From Theobroma cacao (Eukaryota > Streptophyta > Magnoliopsida > Malvales > Malvaceae): a DNA stretch of 64,000 nucleotides. The stretch is from assembly GCF_000208745.1 (NCBI RefSeq), contig NC_030854.1, positions 23,567,554 to 23,631,553 of the forward strand, in the 5' to 3' direction. The position numbers were made by a program, and so were the translations under genes. The notes beneath the pieces were generated by a model, which saw nothing but the letters and a program-made list of their open reading frames with translations, searched no databases and was not told the origin of the DNA. This document shows positions 22,185-34,251 of the stretch, piece by piece (positions within the stretch are counted from its first letter, which is position 1; each line of letters opens with the position of its first letter).

Positions 22185-23646
22185 ATGGTTAAGTTGAAAA
22201 AAAAGATGAAGAAAGGCTATCGAGGACAGGCCAATAACGCTAGTCTTTCGATTATCTGACCTCCTATGCTACATCCTTGCCTTAGACCACGAACTTTCAC
22301 TCTAGCAATAGATACTCAAGTACAACTAGAGGCACTGATGCCAAGTTAGACTATTCCAGTTGGAACCCCATTCTGGACGCTACTATTGAGTCCAACAGCA
22401 TGTCGCAAGCTAGGGGCCAAGGGTCGAGTCTCGACTTGTTAACTTCAACTCATCCAGACTGATAGATACTTCTGCATCCTCTTAGAGGAAGGTAATTTCC
22501 TTTATTCCAATTTATATTATTAATTATGAGCAATCAATTTAGTTAATTAATTTATGTGTTTTACTAACAATAAGTTTATTTTGTAGTACTTTTGAGGACA
22601 CTGGTATTTCTGCAACGATTAAGCAAATTATCAAGAGTAACTTTAGTAAACCTTGGCTAACATCAAGGCAAGTTCCTTAGGAGTATAAAGATAACATATG
22701 GTGAAAATTCGAGGTAACGTAAGAATATAAGATTAGTGTATATCTATTATAATTTCTCATACTAATATATATTTTTCTTGGATGTAGGAATCTTTTAGAT
22801 GGGTTGTTCTAGATGCAACAGAGGTCCGCTCCATATGGGAAAAGATTTGCAAGGACTGCCTCAAGGATCTATTAGTGGATGAGTGCAACAAGCCCAAAAT
22901 GGATATCGGGTGACCCCGATGTCGATGTCCTATTAACGAAGGATAAGGTGCGACCCTATATCACTGTTGAGGTATGGGACTAGTTAGTTAATAACGTATG
23001 GTCCATGCCCAAGTGGTAGCCACACTCATGCACGGCCAAGTAGAACCACCTAACAGAAAAGGACAATGGTATTACAAAACATACAATCGGTTCCTTGCTT
23101 TTCACCTATCACTAGAAGAGAACAGTATGTGATTTTATTTTAATACTAGAAAAATTATTCACTTTAATAATACAATTCTTTATGTTGTTAATGATTGAGA
23201 TACTATGCAATGATGTGTTTTTTATTCTTATTCTCTTTTTATGATTACAGTCCAAGGAAAAGTAAGGCTAAGTGACGTTCTTCGAGTTCTTCAAACACAC
23301 TTATAAGCAGCAAAAGGGTGCTGGAGAATTTGTGGACAATAAATCTAAGACTTTTTGTGTAAGTAATATATGTGTTTATATATATTTTTTCAATATATAT
23401 GTTGTTTACCGATTAAATAACTTAAAAATTTTAATTACTTTTTTATTTGTAGGAATCATACGCTTTGGCTTTATCACACGAGTATGGTGAGAAGTCATCG
23501 ATCCAATCAAAATTTGATTTTGAGGCCATTGGAGGGCCCAATAGTACTCGAACCCACATCTATGGATTTGGCACCAAAGTCCCCACTTCGAAAGTTCTAG
23601 CTCTAATCGTGATGTTTGAGTTTGCTTGTAGTCTTGACATTGCATA
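22185..23646 (+). pseudogene. Transposase_24-type gene of the CACTA element
   Basis: The ATG at 22185 opens a basic N-terminus ('MVKLKKKMKKGYRG'). Later exons give 'HTIGSLLF', 'FFEFFKHTYKQQKG.GEFVDNKS' and 'YALALSHEYG', then 'IYGFGTKVPTS', the signature of plant Transposase_24 (Ptta/En/Spm) proteins. Four probable introns keep GT...AG borders: 22492-22586, 22714-22787, 23125-23250 and 23359-23452. In-frame stops (for example after 'SLSII') show the copy is defective. The protein's role in transposition is not well defined. Confidence 0.65.
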
Positions 23647-24059
23647 ACCCCCTCCAGCTCCTACACTTGAGCTAGTATCCACCACAATAACTTATTAAAG
23701 TTAGTAACATTAGTACCTTGATGGCATTAATGGGTAGAATTAATAACTTATTAAAGGTCATTGCAATGATTGCAGTGAGGTTACCGCCTTTAGACGCATC
23801 TAGGTCCTCCACATCACAATAGTCAAGTCTATCGTATCCACCACAATAGCAACCACCCTCATCCCCTCATTGAGCTTTTTGGTAGATACTTATTTGGATT
23901 ATTATCATATGTTTACATTGGATTTTTTAATTAATTATGATTTGTATTATATTTTCATATTTTTTATATGCATATGGTATATGTTTACTTTATCAATAAT
24001 AGCATCATATAATAATTTTATTATAAACCCAACAAAATTTAATTTCCCAAAAAAAAAAG

Positions 24060-24536
24060 ATTCTACAATTATTAATGATGGAATTCATTAATTACCAATG
24101 GAATTATCAAAGGAATTCATCCTTTACCAATAGAGTTCATTCACAATACTGACGGAATAACAACGAATTTGAAGCCATTGCCGACAAATACTACTGGCAA
24201 GCTTCAAAGTCGGCTCTGTTGGTAATCATTAACAGAAATTACCAATGGATTAAGATTCGTAGGAAATGTTATCAATGAAAATTACGGATGGAATTCTCCC
24301 ATTATCAATAACAAACTAACCAACGGATCCAAGCCTTTGTCGTAGGAATTACAAACAGAATATTCGATCAGTAATTTACAAACGAAAAATTTCATCATCG
24401 ACGGATTTGTTATTATCGACTAAAATATTTTCGACCAAATACCAATGAAAATTTTCGTCGATAATGTAACATACCGATGGAATCTCAATTATTACCGATG
24501 GAATTTTTCATTGGTAATGCCTTTTCTTTTGTAGTG
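24060..24536. repeat. CACTA subterminal repeats and 3' terminus
   Basis: Many direct and inverted copies of a motif like 'attaccgatggaatt' / 'aattccattggtaat' crowd this stretch. It ends in the CACTA terminus at 24536. Such subterminal arrays are binding sites for the element's own DNA-binding protein in En/Spm. Confidence 0.7.
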
Positions 24537-24688
24537 CTTGGTCTCCATTGTTGTCGATTTTATATAAATTTTTTCCTCGTCACAATCCTATAAACTATAT
24601 AACAATTACACAATTTATTATAAAACCTTGAGTTACATTTAAGGAGAGTAAGACAAGAAAAAAATTTAAAACCTTAGAGAAAAATAGG

Positions 24689-25383
24689 TAGCATTTGGTA
24701 TGAGGGAAGTGGGAATACATTTCTTGCAATGTATCCAATTAAATTACATTATAGTATTTGTTTTGTAACAAACCATTACAATGTAAGATTGCAATGCAAT
24801 CACATTACAGCTAATAGATGTAATGTAATTACAATCCAAAACCAATGCAATCAAATTGCATTGCACTCTACTATGTTATTAAAGATATTTTTACCCTTCA
24901 ATTTTGTTAATTTGTTGAAGATAATTTGTAATGTTATAATTTGTTTTTTTCTTATATAGATTTCTAGGGATGTCTCTTTGCTACTCTCAGTAGTCATTCT
25001 TTGTTGGATGGTGGATGGTGGATGGTGACTGTCAATAAAATTTATATTTTTTTTAAAGGGAAAAAAATTAAAATAAAATATATAATATAGAAAAATATAT
25101 TAAAAGTGAAAATAAAATATATAAGATTATAATAAGAAATGAAAATAAAATATATGACATTAAAAATATATTTAAGAGATGATATTATATAAAAATTAAC
25201 AATAAAAAGGTAAAAATATATTAAACTTGCATTTTAATGAATACGAGTAATTTTGAAAATTGACATTACATTCTCAACTAAGTACTTAGAAATCAAATAC
25301 TGCAAAGTTATTTTCCATGCAATCACATTATTTGTAATCATATTACTTATAATTACATTGAATTGTAAGGTATCAAACACTAC
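24689..25383. mobile_element. Candidate non-autonomous hAT-like element (MITE)
   Basis: The left edge TAGCATTTGGTAT and the reverse complement of the right edge (TAGTGTTTGATAC) match at 9 of 13 positions. Both inner flanks are rich in 'attacattg' / 'caatgtaat' phrases in opposite orientation, and the interior is simple AT-rich DNA without coding potential. A clean 8-bp target duplication was not found, so the boundaries and the family are tentative. Confidence 0.35.
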
Positions 25384-26984
25384 TATAGAGAAAGGTAGAG
25401 CTTGTCGTCCTTATGTCAAAATTACCAAGAAAAATTTTAACTAGATATCCACAATCATGTTAGTTCTAAATCCATAATCATTCACATCTATTTACAATCA
25501 CAATTATGAATTAAAATGATTGTTTAATTCAAATTATTGCTTTTACATGGTATTTGAAGTAGTATTGTTCAAACAACCTTGAAATACTATTTCAAAATAT
25601 TTGGTGCATTGTTTATAAACAATTTGGATAAGTTTCCTAAAACATTTAGGTAAGCTTTGGAAACTATTTCAAGTAGGTGTTGGTTTCTCACTCTTCAGTC
25701 AAGGGAAGACGAAAAGCCAAAGAGGAGGAGGAAGAAGAGGGAAAACCAAGTGGCAACACAGTGAATAATGAGGTTAAATGATTTTAGAGGTTTCTTTTTC
25801 TCTTGGATGAACCCTTCCCCCTCTCTCTCTCTCTCTCTCTCTCTTGGATCTCAAGTGTTGTCACACACACACACATACAACCATACTCACACCATTTTGT
25901 AGGGTAGCATAACATAGTTTATATAGAGGCAATTAGATTTAATATAACTTTTGTATTAATTATAAAAATCACCCAAATTTAATTGAACACATTCAATTAA
26001 GTTTTTGAAATTCATAATTTCTCTCAATTAAATCAAACTTAATCTCCAATTTTATATTCTTAAATTGATATCTTTTCAATATATGTGACTCATTAGGTTC
26101 CTAATATGTTAACAACAAATATGAACTATCTAAATTTTAAGAAGAGTCACGAAGGTTTAACTTAAACCTTTAATTAATCGTTTTCCTATGTAATTAATAT
26201 TCTTTCATCTACTAATATCCTAACAAGACATAAAACTTGACTCAATGTTTATTCTATATTGTCTTTATCATAGTAGTACTTAAAATAGTAATAAACTCCA
26301 TAATGAGATTTGAAAAACTACTTTTACAAATCCCATTCTACTAAGGAAAACTGAAGAAATATAATAAAAAGATAAAAATGTGAAGCAAGTTTTCTTTTGG
26401 CAAAAATAGAGTTTTCTTTGTACAAATAATATATGAGCCTATTAATTAATCATTTATCATTTTTCCTTTTTTCCCATTGTTGTTTTTAGATAAACAAAAT
26501 GAAATAAAACCATTATTCCCCTGTTTTATGGTTTCCTTTCTTTCATTTGCTGAAAAAAATTTATCTTCAAATTAATTGTAAATTTTCTTTCTATTTTTTT
26601 ACTTTTCTCATTTTTGCCCTCGCTAAATAAAAATATTAAACTAATTCATCATTAATATGTTTTCATGTGTCCTTTTTCTTCTCTTTAGTATTTGTCCTTT
26701 TTTTCTTAAAATTTTTTTTGAAAAATATCATAAAATAAGCAATTGCAAAATTATATATATAATTATTTCAACATTTTTCAAAAGTTTGAATTATTATTTT
26801 TTATAATCAATTTTAAATATTAAAGTACATTATAAATGTGTGATCTTTCGGTGATTATATATTATTTTATCTCTCAATTGCATCATTATTTGTAAAAGAA
26901 ATAATTGTGTGTATTTAAAAGTTAACAAATAGTTTTAAAAGATTAATAAAAATCTTTTCATTTGATATAAAAGAATTTAGACTC
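25384..26984. other. AT-rich intergenic sequence with microsatellites
   Basis: No gene seen. (CT)12 lies at 25821-25844 and a short CA repeat near 25862-25875. From about 26300 the sequence is simple A/T-rich. Confidence 0.45.
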
Positions 26985-28480
26985 GCAGCGAGTTTAGTGG
27001 TATTAATAGAAGATAATAACAATAATTCACCAAATGGTTAAAGACTATAAGATGTATAAACTAAGAATCTACCCACATATTGAATGCAAACAAAGCATCA
27101 GCCTTAAGGACCTCTCCTAGATTCCCCGGCCCCAACCAAATAACAACGTCACAAAAATGAAGAAATAGAAAAGTAGCTGAGAACAAACAAACACAGACAT
27201 GAATCTTTTGACGGCCGCCATGGTTACATAAAACTAAACCTGAACAAGTACAGAGGAGGGAGAATGGTCAAATCGAAAACAGCCAAAATATAACCATCAG
27301 AGTCCAAAAGCTGAAAGTAATCCACCATAATACAAAAACCGAAAAAGAAATAATGATAACCAGAGGCCCACACCAAAAGGCCAAACTACAAGCTAATTAG
27401 CACCATAAAATCAAACCCTTTAAGAGCACGGCTAAAAAACATCCAAATCTTGACTTTAGCTTTCACAAATTCAAAATCGGGCCTACATTAACAGAGATTT
27501 GCGCAGAACTCCAGCGCCCTTCTTAAACCTCACAAAAAGGTTACTCCGTTGCCTCATAATGAAGAAACTAATGGAATTTCTAAGCCCATATGCTCATTGA
27601 TAATCATTTCATAATCGCCGTCAAAGGACAAGCCAAGCAATCGACCAATTTCTAATCCTCATATTCTAGTTCCTGAGCTCTGGATCTTCATAAAAATGTG
27701 ATTATCAACTTCCGCAATTTCGAGGGTAATCAGAGTCACGGATAAAGTGGACTTCCCTGATGACCTCCTGTTCTTTCTAGTGGGTTTTTCCCCGTCCGTT
27801 TAGGAACCTAAATGCCTTTCTTTCTTCTGGTTCTGTCTGCATCGAGTTTCCGTATCGTAACACGATAACCTATGGAAGCTTTCGAAAACCACCAGGCAAG
27901 GGAAATCGGCCAAGGCCTAAGTAAAGCAAGGAACAGGCATACGATCGGGTCAATTCTAGTCCCTCTTTGGTGAAATATCGCTCATGGACTAATTCAAAAC
28001 CCCTAATTTGGTACCTCCCGTTGAGGATTGATGGCATTAATCGGCAGATATTGAATCAGGTTTTGCCTCGGTAGAAGATATACCCACGGACAATCAATCC
28101 AATCATTTGCTACTATTTTAGAGGAATCCCCTGTTTGCAAGAGACAATTTAATCCGAATCCCGTTGCTAGCGATAATACTTGAATCCCTGGGGAGTATAA
28201 ACTCTTCTCATCGGTGTCTAATAATGTAATCTCCCCTCATAGTTATGTCATAGCTCAAATCAAGCAATGTTAAAGCGATGGGCATTCAATCAACGGGAAG
28301 CCGGTACCTAGCAAACCGAACTAGGGCATCAGGCTCAGAATGACTCTTCGTTCTAGTCCAATTTGAGCTTAGAGCGCTTTCCTTTTTCTTTCTTGAAAAT
28401 TTTCAATCGTGCTTTCGAATTGATTCTAAACAATCAACTGATTCAACAATAGATGAAGTATGAGGAACCCCATCATCTAA
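26985..28480 (-). other. Higher-GC degenerate segment, possibly LINE-derived
   Basis: Visibly richer in G and C than its flanks. On the minus strand, frames stay open for 60-70 codons but with stops between them. A stretch near 27600-27700 reads 'EIGRLLGLSFDGDYEMIINE', which resembles the end of plant LINE ORF1 proteins. It is followed by pyrimidine-rich 3'-UTR-like sequence down to about 27000. I cannot assign the 5' part. An organelle-derived insert is an alternative. Function not assigned. Confidence 0.3.
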
Positions 28481-28801
28481 TCTACTGACATTGTCCCTTA
28501 CATAGTCAACATCCTTAGAGGCATTAGTAACTCTGAATCAAAATTCTAAACTTTTAATGACAGGTTTAATTTACGGAATGTAATAGAGAAAAAATAAAAT
28601 ACTTATTATGTAAGAATAAAATAAGATAAGAATCTAGTAAAATAATTATTATGTAATTTAATTTATAAAATTATGTCATTATAACATTATGTCAATGTTT
28701 TGATTAGTAAAAATAATTTTAAAATACTAAAAAAATAAGTCTATGAAATAATAAATTAATTACATTTGAAACTAATTATTGTTCGAAAGTTTTTTTTTTT
28801 T

Positions 28802-29239
28802 AAAGTCATAAAGGTATGATTTTCATTACGATTGCTTAACCTGTACAAAATGAAATAGCAGAACCAAAAACATTGCCTTTACAAATAGCAAAAAACCCTG
28901 GCAAGGCATAAAGGACCTAAACAGAGTGGTTAGCACAACCACCCTTTCCAGAAAGGCTGAGTGTAATTTTAGTCCTCATATAAACCACTATACAACATTT
29001 GATAAATACAAAAAGTGTTATACAATATACATAAATATAGTAAATAGGGTAGGAAAGTGTTATTAAACAAAGGACTCAACAAAATCAGCAAATTATCCAT
29101 CTTTCAAAGCCTCATTAAAATCAAAAACCACTAAATCCAACAAACTAGCACCCGCAACTCAATCATTCTAAAAATTTCAAAAAAGTGCATGTTCATGACA
29201 ACCTTCACTCATTCTCAATATGTGTAGATTCAAGTTCAG
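28802..29239 (-). other. LINE 3' UTR with poly(A) end
   Basis: Reads on the minus strand from the end of the RNase H region to a terminal A-run (T-run at 28790-28801 on the plus strand). Continuity with the RNase H part across insertion A1 is shown by the TTCAG duplication at 29235-29239 and 31693-31697. Confidence 0.6.
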
Positions 29240-29623
29240 TGTGAGACCTTGACCTTTATAGACTTGTAAAGGGAAGTATACGCGATATCCTTGATCAGGG
29301 GTAATTTCGTCATTTCCTTAGTAAGCCTATAAAAGTAAGATTTTTAAACAATATTATGGCCTAAGTAGGCCTAAGGCATAATGGATGGTGAAATTATGGG
29401 TAAAATGGAAAAGAAACCAAAATTTTGATGATTTTCATGGTAGGGGCAAAATGGGCATTTTTCACCTCGGGTTAAAAATTTTAAGTTTTCATGAACCCGA
29501 GTAGACTATTATGAACTTTGCCTTAGTGTCAAAAGAGTAAAAGAGTTCATAAGAACAAGAAGAAGACAAGTGGCATTGCTAAGGGTATTATTGTAATTTT
29601 ATGAACAATTGGATAAGTTTTAA

Positions 29624-29633
29624 TTATAAATAT
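29624..29633 (+). promoter_or_regulatory. TATA box of family A LTR copy 1
   Basis: TTATAAATAT about 385 bp from the LTR start. Copies 2 and 3 have CTATAAATATC at the matching place (33102-33111 and 58185-58195). A C/T-rich start-site region follows. Confidence 0.6.
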
Positions 29634-30512
29634 CTTCATTCTCCAACACTTTCCTCAGATTTCCAGCACTTCATCTTCTTATTCTTCCTCTCATCCACAT
29701 TTCTTCACCTTTCATGGGAGTACTCTTTAAGCTTCCATAACTCTCTCAAGTTAGCCTTCATTTTCATGCTTTTGTGCATTTCTTTTATAAAACCTCTTAT
29801 GCTTTTTCACTCTTTCACCTTAAAACCCTTGAAATGTCTTAAATCAATACTTTCTCTCACTAACTAGGGTTTTAGAGAGAGAAAGAAAAGACCTTCTATA
29901 ATAGTTGAGAATTCTTGAGGAGATATTCAATTATAAATCTAGCAAGGTGAGCATTGAAATTGAGTTGATATTTTAGTTGTTAAGAATGATTAATAGTTAG
30001 ATTTATGAGTGTTGTGGTTGAGGTAGTTTATTCATTTTGGTGTGATTATAATAATGCAAATAAATAGCCACTTGATGGTAGTTGGAAGCTAGTTAGTAAT
30101 AACTAGTGGAACATGATTTAGGAGATAGCTTTTAGTATTATGGTTATGTGATTGAGTTGATTATGATGGTAATGTGTGATAGGCTCCACCGAAACCCCAC
30201 ATCACCATTCGGGGCATCAGTGGAAGTTGGAGTTGCTTTAAGAATCATCAAAGACAAGTGAGTGAACTTGCATTTCAAAACTGTTTTGGGATATATAAAT
30301 GTATTGGGACAAACATTTTGAATGATTTATCCAATTCTCTTTCAGAAAAAAATAGAAAAAAAAAAGTGCTTGGGAACAAGCCCTTATGAAATGTTTTTAT
30401 GTTGTGAAATGGAAAGTGTGATGAATCCATGTGTTTTGATATAATGTTGATATATATATATATATATGTATAGTACATTGGTAGATAATATTGTGTAATG
30501 GATATAACCGTT

Positions 30513-30690
30513 TGTGTGCACGATGTGGGGGGATGCACATATTGGTAATGACGGTGGTGATGTAAGCGGATGATGATATTGCCCGTGTGCACGATGTGGG
30601 GGGATGTACACGACGGCATTAGATGTGCATGATGTGGGGGGATGCACACGATGACTCTAACTATGTGCACGATGTGGGGGGATGCACATG
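30513..30690 (+). repeat. Tandem hairpin repeats, four units
   Basis: Units start near 30514, 30583, 30622 and 30662. Each has arms of the type TGTGCA / TGCACA around a G-rich loop 'cgatgtgggggga'. The spacers differ. Copies 2 and 3 of the LTR have another hairpin repeat at the corresponding place. Confidence 0.75.
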
Positions 30691-30908
30691 AGCTAGGGAG
30701 GCGGTGGATGTATATATATGCATATATGTTTGCATATGTTCACATGTACTAATGCAATTAGTATTTTATGAATAACATGTGTGACTATAATATATGTGGA
30801 ATCCTGCTTGCTGAACCTTGAGCATTTTTGTTTGTAATCCAAATTTATTTGCATTGTAGTGAAATGATTTATTTGGGATGAAAGGGAAGTGTTTCTTGTT
30901 GCTCTGTT

Positions 30909-30924
30909 TCTCGCTGCAGCGAGA
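30909..30924. repeat. Perfect 16-bp palindrome TCTCGCTGCAGCGAGA
   Basis: Self-complementary over 16 bp, with a central CTGCAG and two CG sites. It is present once here and as diverged arrays in LTR copies 2 and 3. Confidence 0.85.
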
Positions 30925-31697
30925 ATGAAACTTTTTCTTTCGCTTATCATTTGGCTGGTTTTTGCCATATTTTCCACTTCTCCAATTTCATGTTGGATAT
31001 GAATTCTCTATCGCTACATGATTTATCAACCAAGGGTTCAATTGAGGGTTTTAATAAAGACTTAAGCTAAAGTGCATCGTTTTCAAATAAGTGCATTATG
31101 CTTTCAAACTTTTCCTTATTATATTGCTTGTTCCCTTCATATGTTCACTCACTGGGTTTATATTCATCATTTTCAACTTCATGTTTTCAGATCAAGAGGT
31201 AGCTGGTAACTAGGTCGAGGTGTTTTCGTATATTCGACCCTTGGTAGGTATCTCGGCATTCAGTAGCTGTACATTTATCTGAGTCTCTCCGCTGAAAATC
31301 AAGTCTTCTTTTTTATATGTATAGACAAACTTGATGTAAATTGTTAAGACATATATTTTACATAATGTATGTATATTTGGATTGGAATGCTGCTAAGAGT
31401 TGGAAATGGTTAGCATTATTTTGGTTTGAAAATACGAAATGTGACTTTAGTAACTTTGATGGAATAATGAGCAAGATTATATAGATAGGCTTGCTTAGGC
31501 TTAATGGACTACGTCCATTGAGTCCATGCGCCGGTCACGGCTTGGAAATCAGNATTCTAAGTTATGTAAAATGTGACTTAGCAATTTATGATGGAATGAT
31601 AAACATGTCAGATTAATTGGCTTGCTTGGGCTTAGTGGATTACGTCCATTGGGCCCATGAGCCGATCATGGCCCGAAATTTGGGTCGTGACATTCAG

Positions 31698-32240
31698 CAA
31701 GGCTTGGGTTAAGTGATACTACCTCAAGTTTGAGCCACAGTAGATAATTTGTCTTTTGGACTCCTTCTTTTGCCAATGCATCTGCTACCTCATTGGCAAA
31801 TGTAGGTATATGCTTGATATGCCAACTCCAAATTTTAGTAAGAAGATTGGAGAGCTGAATGACAATTGACCTCAATCTCCAAGGCAACTTGGTTGGGTTA
31901 TGAGTCTATTGCACCACATTATGAGAGTCACTTTCAAGAAATAAGGGATGAGTTGAGCTCCTTTTAGAAGTGGCATAGATCAGTATTGCCTCTTTAAGTG
32001 CTAACAACTTTGCCAAGTTAAAGTCCGAATGGTTAATGGACTTGGGAAAATAGGCTAGAGTATCCCTATTCTCATATCTCAAGATTCCACCTATTCTGGA
32101 TTCTCCCAAATTACCTTTTAAGCTCTATTTGTGTTGAATTCAAGGGTTCCAATTTTTGGTTTATCCCACATGACCCTTATTTTGACTTTTATTCCTTGAC
32201 TTAGAGTGTTTCCTTCATTCAAAAATCTAGCAAGATCCCT
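31698..32240 (-). pseudogene. LINE RNase H domain
   Basis: The minus-strand translation gives 'SRIGGILRYENRD' (32109-side), 'LLALKEAILIY' and 'FLESDSHNVVQ', then an in-frame stop at 31906-31908, and 'WHIKHIPTFANEVADALAKEGV' split across the remaining frame. These are the RNase H blocks found at the C-terminus of plant L1-type ORF2, where they degrade the RNA strand of the RNA/DNA hybrid. The first acidic block is weak. Family A copy 1 interrupts the element just downstream, at 31693. Confidence 0.75.
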
Positions 32241-32272
32241 AATTGAAAGGTTGAGATCGAGCCATTTGGTGT

Positions 32273-32711
32273 TCATCCACCAAGCAACTCTAACTTTGGT
32301 GAGCTCGAAAATTTGATAGCTATCCCATTCCTTTGCTCAGAAAACCACCTTATTCCTAGCAATCCAAATTGCCTAATGGCATACCATGCCATTTTCCATA
32401 TTGAATAATTTCTCAAGGGCTTGGCAAAGTCCAACCATGAAAGAAAATAAGATAAATGATCATGATGTGTGACCCAACTCACATTCCACATTTCACCCCA
32501 CTGTTGCCAAAGAGTCCACATTTTTTCACAAACAAAGAAAAGATGGTTGACAGTTTCAACCTCCTTTATGCAAAGCAAACAAACAGCTGCCTGTTTGTTT
32601 ATAATGCCTTTATTCACCAAGGAAGCCTTGATAGCTAATCGGCCTTGCACCAACTGCCAACAGAAGACTTCAATTTTAAATGGGGCTATGCCAGACCAGA
32701 TGGTAATCCAA
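32273..32711 (-). pseudogene. LINE zf-RVT region
   Basis: An open stretch on the minus strand encodes the zinc-binding region C-terminal to the plant LINE reverse transcriptase. The W-x-G-I-x-P-x-K block is followed by 'QGRLAIKASLVNKGI' and then a C-x2-C-x7-H-x4-C set in 'CLLCIKEVETVNHLFFVC'. The frame runs without a break into the inserted LTR (A2), so the first residues read there are LTR-derived and not part of the LINE. The downstream end overlaps a frame change near 32273. Confidence 0.75.
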
Positions 32712-33101
32712 TGTGAGACCTTGACCTTTATAGACTCGTAAAGGGAAGTATATGCGATATCCCTAATCAAGGGTAATTTTGTCATTTCCTTAGTAAGCCC
32801 ATAAAAGTAAGATTTTAAACAATATTATGGCCGAAGTAGGCCTAAGGCATAAATGGATGATGAAATTAGGGGTAAAATGAAAAGGAAACAAAAATTTTAA
32901 TGATTTTCACGGTAAGGGGCAAAATGGTCATTTTTCACCTCGAGTTAAAATTTTAAGTTTTCATGAACCTGAGTATGTCTAGACCATTATGGATCTTTTC
33001 CCGGTGTCAAAGGAGTAAAAAGATTTCATAAAGGGTTAGAAGAGAGTAAGTTAATTGGTGGAGGGGTATTTTGGTAATTTAAGTGGAATGGATAAGATTG
33101 G

Positions 33102-33111
33102 CTATAAATAT
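33102..33111 (+). promoter_or_regulatory. TATA box of family A LTR copy 2
   Basis: CTATAAATAT followed within about 30 bp by a pyrimidine-rich leader ('cttcttctcccattttcc'), the expected U3/R border. Confidence 0.6.
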
Positions 33112-33914
33112 CTTTCTTCTAGCAGCTTCTTCTCCCATTTTCCAACAGCTTCTTCTTCTTCCTCCTTCTTCTCTTTCACGTTGCTTCCAACCTCCATGGA
33201 AGCTTGATATGGAGCTTGCATGATTTTCTCTTTCTAGCTCTAGTTTTCATACCTTCGTGCCCTTTTGACTAGAACCCTTGTATTCTTTCACTCTCTCACT
33301 TCAAAACGCTTGATAAATCTTATTTCCATAATTTCTCTCACTAGTTGGGCATTTTAGAGAGAGAAAAAAAGAATTACCCCATTTGTTTGGAAGCTATTGG
33401 AAGAGAATTCGACTATAACGGAACCCTAGGGTAAGTGATGAACTAAGCTTGGTTTTTAGCTATGAATAATGGCTAGTAATTGGGATTATGAGCTTTTTTA
33501 TTGTTGAGTGTGTTTATTCCTTTTATGGTAATTAAGATAGTGAACATAGATAGCCATTTAAAGTGACAATAGAAAGCTAGTTAAGAGATAGCTTTTAGGG
33601 TATATAGTATGTGAATTAACATAATGGTGATATTAATGTGATGGTAGGTTCCAAGGAAGCATCATCATCCCATTTGGACAATTAGGGGAAATCAGAGTCA
33701 GTGAAAGGCTCAACAATATACCGGTGAGTGGACTTGCATTTCAAACTTGTTTTCGGGAATATGAATGATTTTGTCCAACTTGTCTTTGAAAATGTACCTT
33801 AGGAACAAGCCTTTGGTGAGTGATTTTACATTGTGAAAATGTGCTATACAATGGGTTATGTGTTATCAAAATATGATAATATACATGATATGCATTAGGT
33901 GCTTATTTGTATGT

Positions 33915-34047
33915 TGATGTGGACCCGGCTATATGCGAGTAGGAGTGCACATAGGCCGTTGCTGACCCGGCTATGTGCGAGTGAGAGTGCACATAAGTAG
34001 TTGCTGACCCGGCTATGTGCAAGTGGGAGTGCACATAAGCCGTTGCA
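33915..34047 (+). repeat. Tandem hairpin repeats, three units
   Basis: Three units of about 42 bp ('gacccggctatgtgcgagt...gagtgcacataag'). Each has arms ATGTGC / GCACAT around a 10-nt purine-rich loop. Confidence 0.8.
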
Positions 34048-34251
34048 TATAAGATGATGATGATGAGAGGGTGTATATGATGATTGATATCTATATATAT
34101 ATACATATATGGTATATGGTTGTAGATGCAAAAATGTGAGCATTTGATTTGTCGAAATTTGGGAGTTTGCATGTGTTACATGTTGCTTTTGTTATTTAGC
34201 AGGATGGCTTTGTTTTAAGGGAAAAGGAAACCTTTTTCTTGATGTTCTGAT

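Larger units (their letters stand above)
21288..24536 (+). mobile_element. 5'-truncated CACTA (En/Spm) transposon
   Basis: A DUF4216-type segment is followed by a Transposase_24-type gene, the usual order at the 3' side of plant CACTA elements. Subterminal repeats and a terminal end reading TTTCTTTTGTAGTG (reverse complement CACTACAAAAG) at 24522-24536 follow. The main transposase (Transposase_21) and the 5' terminal repeat are absent; the left part is cut off at an LTR ending at 21287. The element could not move itself. Confidence 0.75.
29240..31692 (+). repeat. Family A solo LTR, copy 1
   Basis: Starts TGTGAGACCTTGACC and ends GGGTCGTGACA, flanked by exact TTCAG duplications (29235-29239, 31693-31697). 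It contains no coding sequence and no second LTR, so it is a solo LTR of 2453 bp. Its long TATA-containing, non-coding body and TCGTGACA terminus suggest a Ty3/gypsy chromovirus-type family, but no internal domains are present to prove this. Inside are a TATA box (29624-29633), two putative introns (29947-30182 and 30258-31190), four hairpin repeat units (30513-30690), one perfect 16-bp palindrome (30909-30924) and a tandem duplication of the 3' end (about 31430-31690). The window's single ambiguous base (n, 31552 or 31553) lies between the two duplicated units. Confidence 0.85.

Noticed and set aside
29601..29867. 88-codon plus-strand frame just after the LTR TATA box
   Set aside because: The frame is Ser/Phe/Leu-rich because the leader is pyrimidine-rich; it is not conserved in copies 2 and 3.
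30275..30670. 131- and 87-codon minus-strand frames with repeated Ile-Val-His-Thr text
   Set aside because: They are translations of the tandem hairpin repeats in LTR copy 1, not genes.
33895..34172. 82- and 89-codon minus-strand frames with repeated peptides
   Set aside because: Repeat units of LTR copy 2 read as protein; no similar peptide in the other copies.
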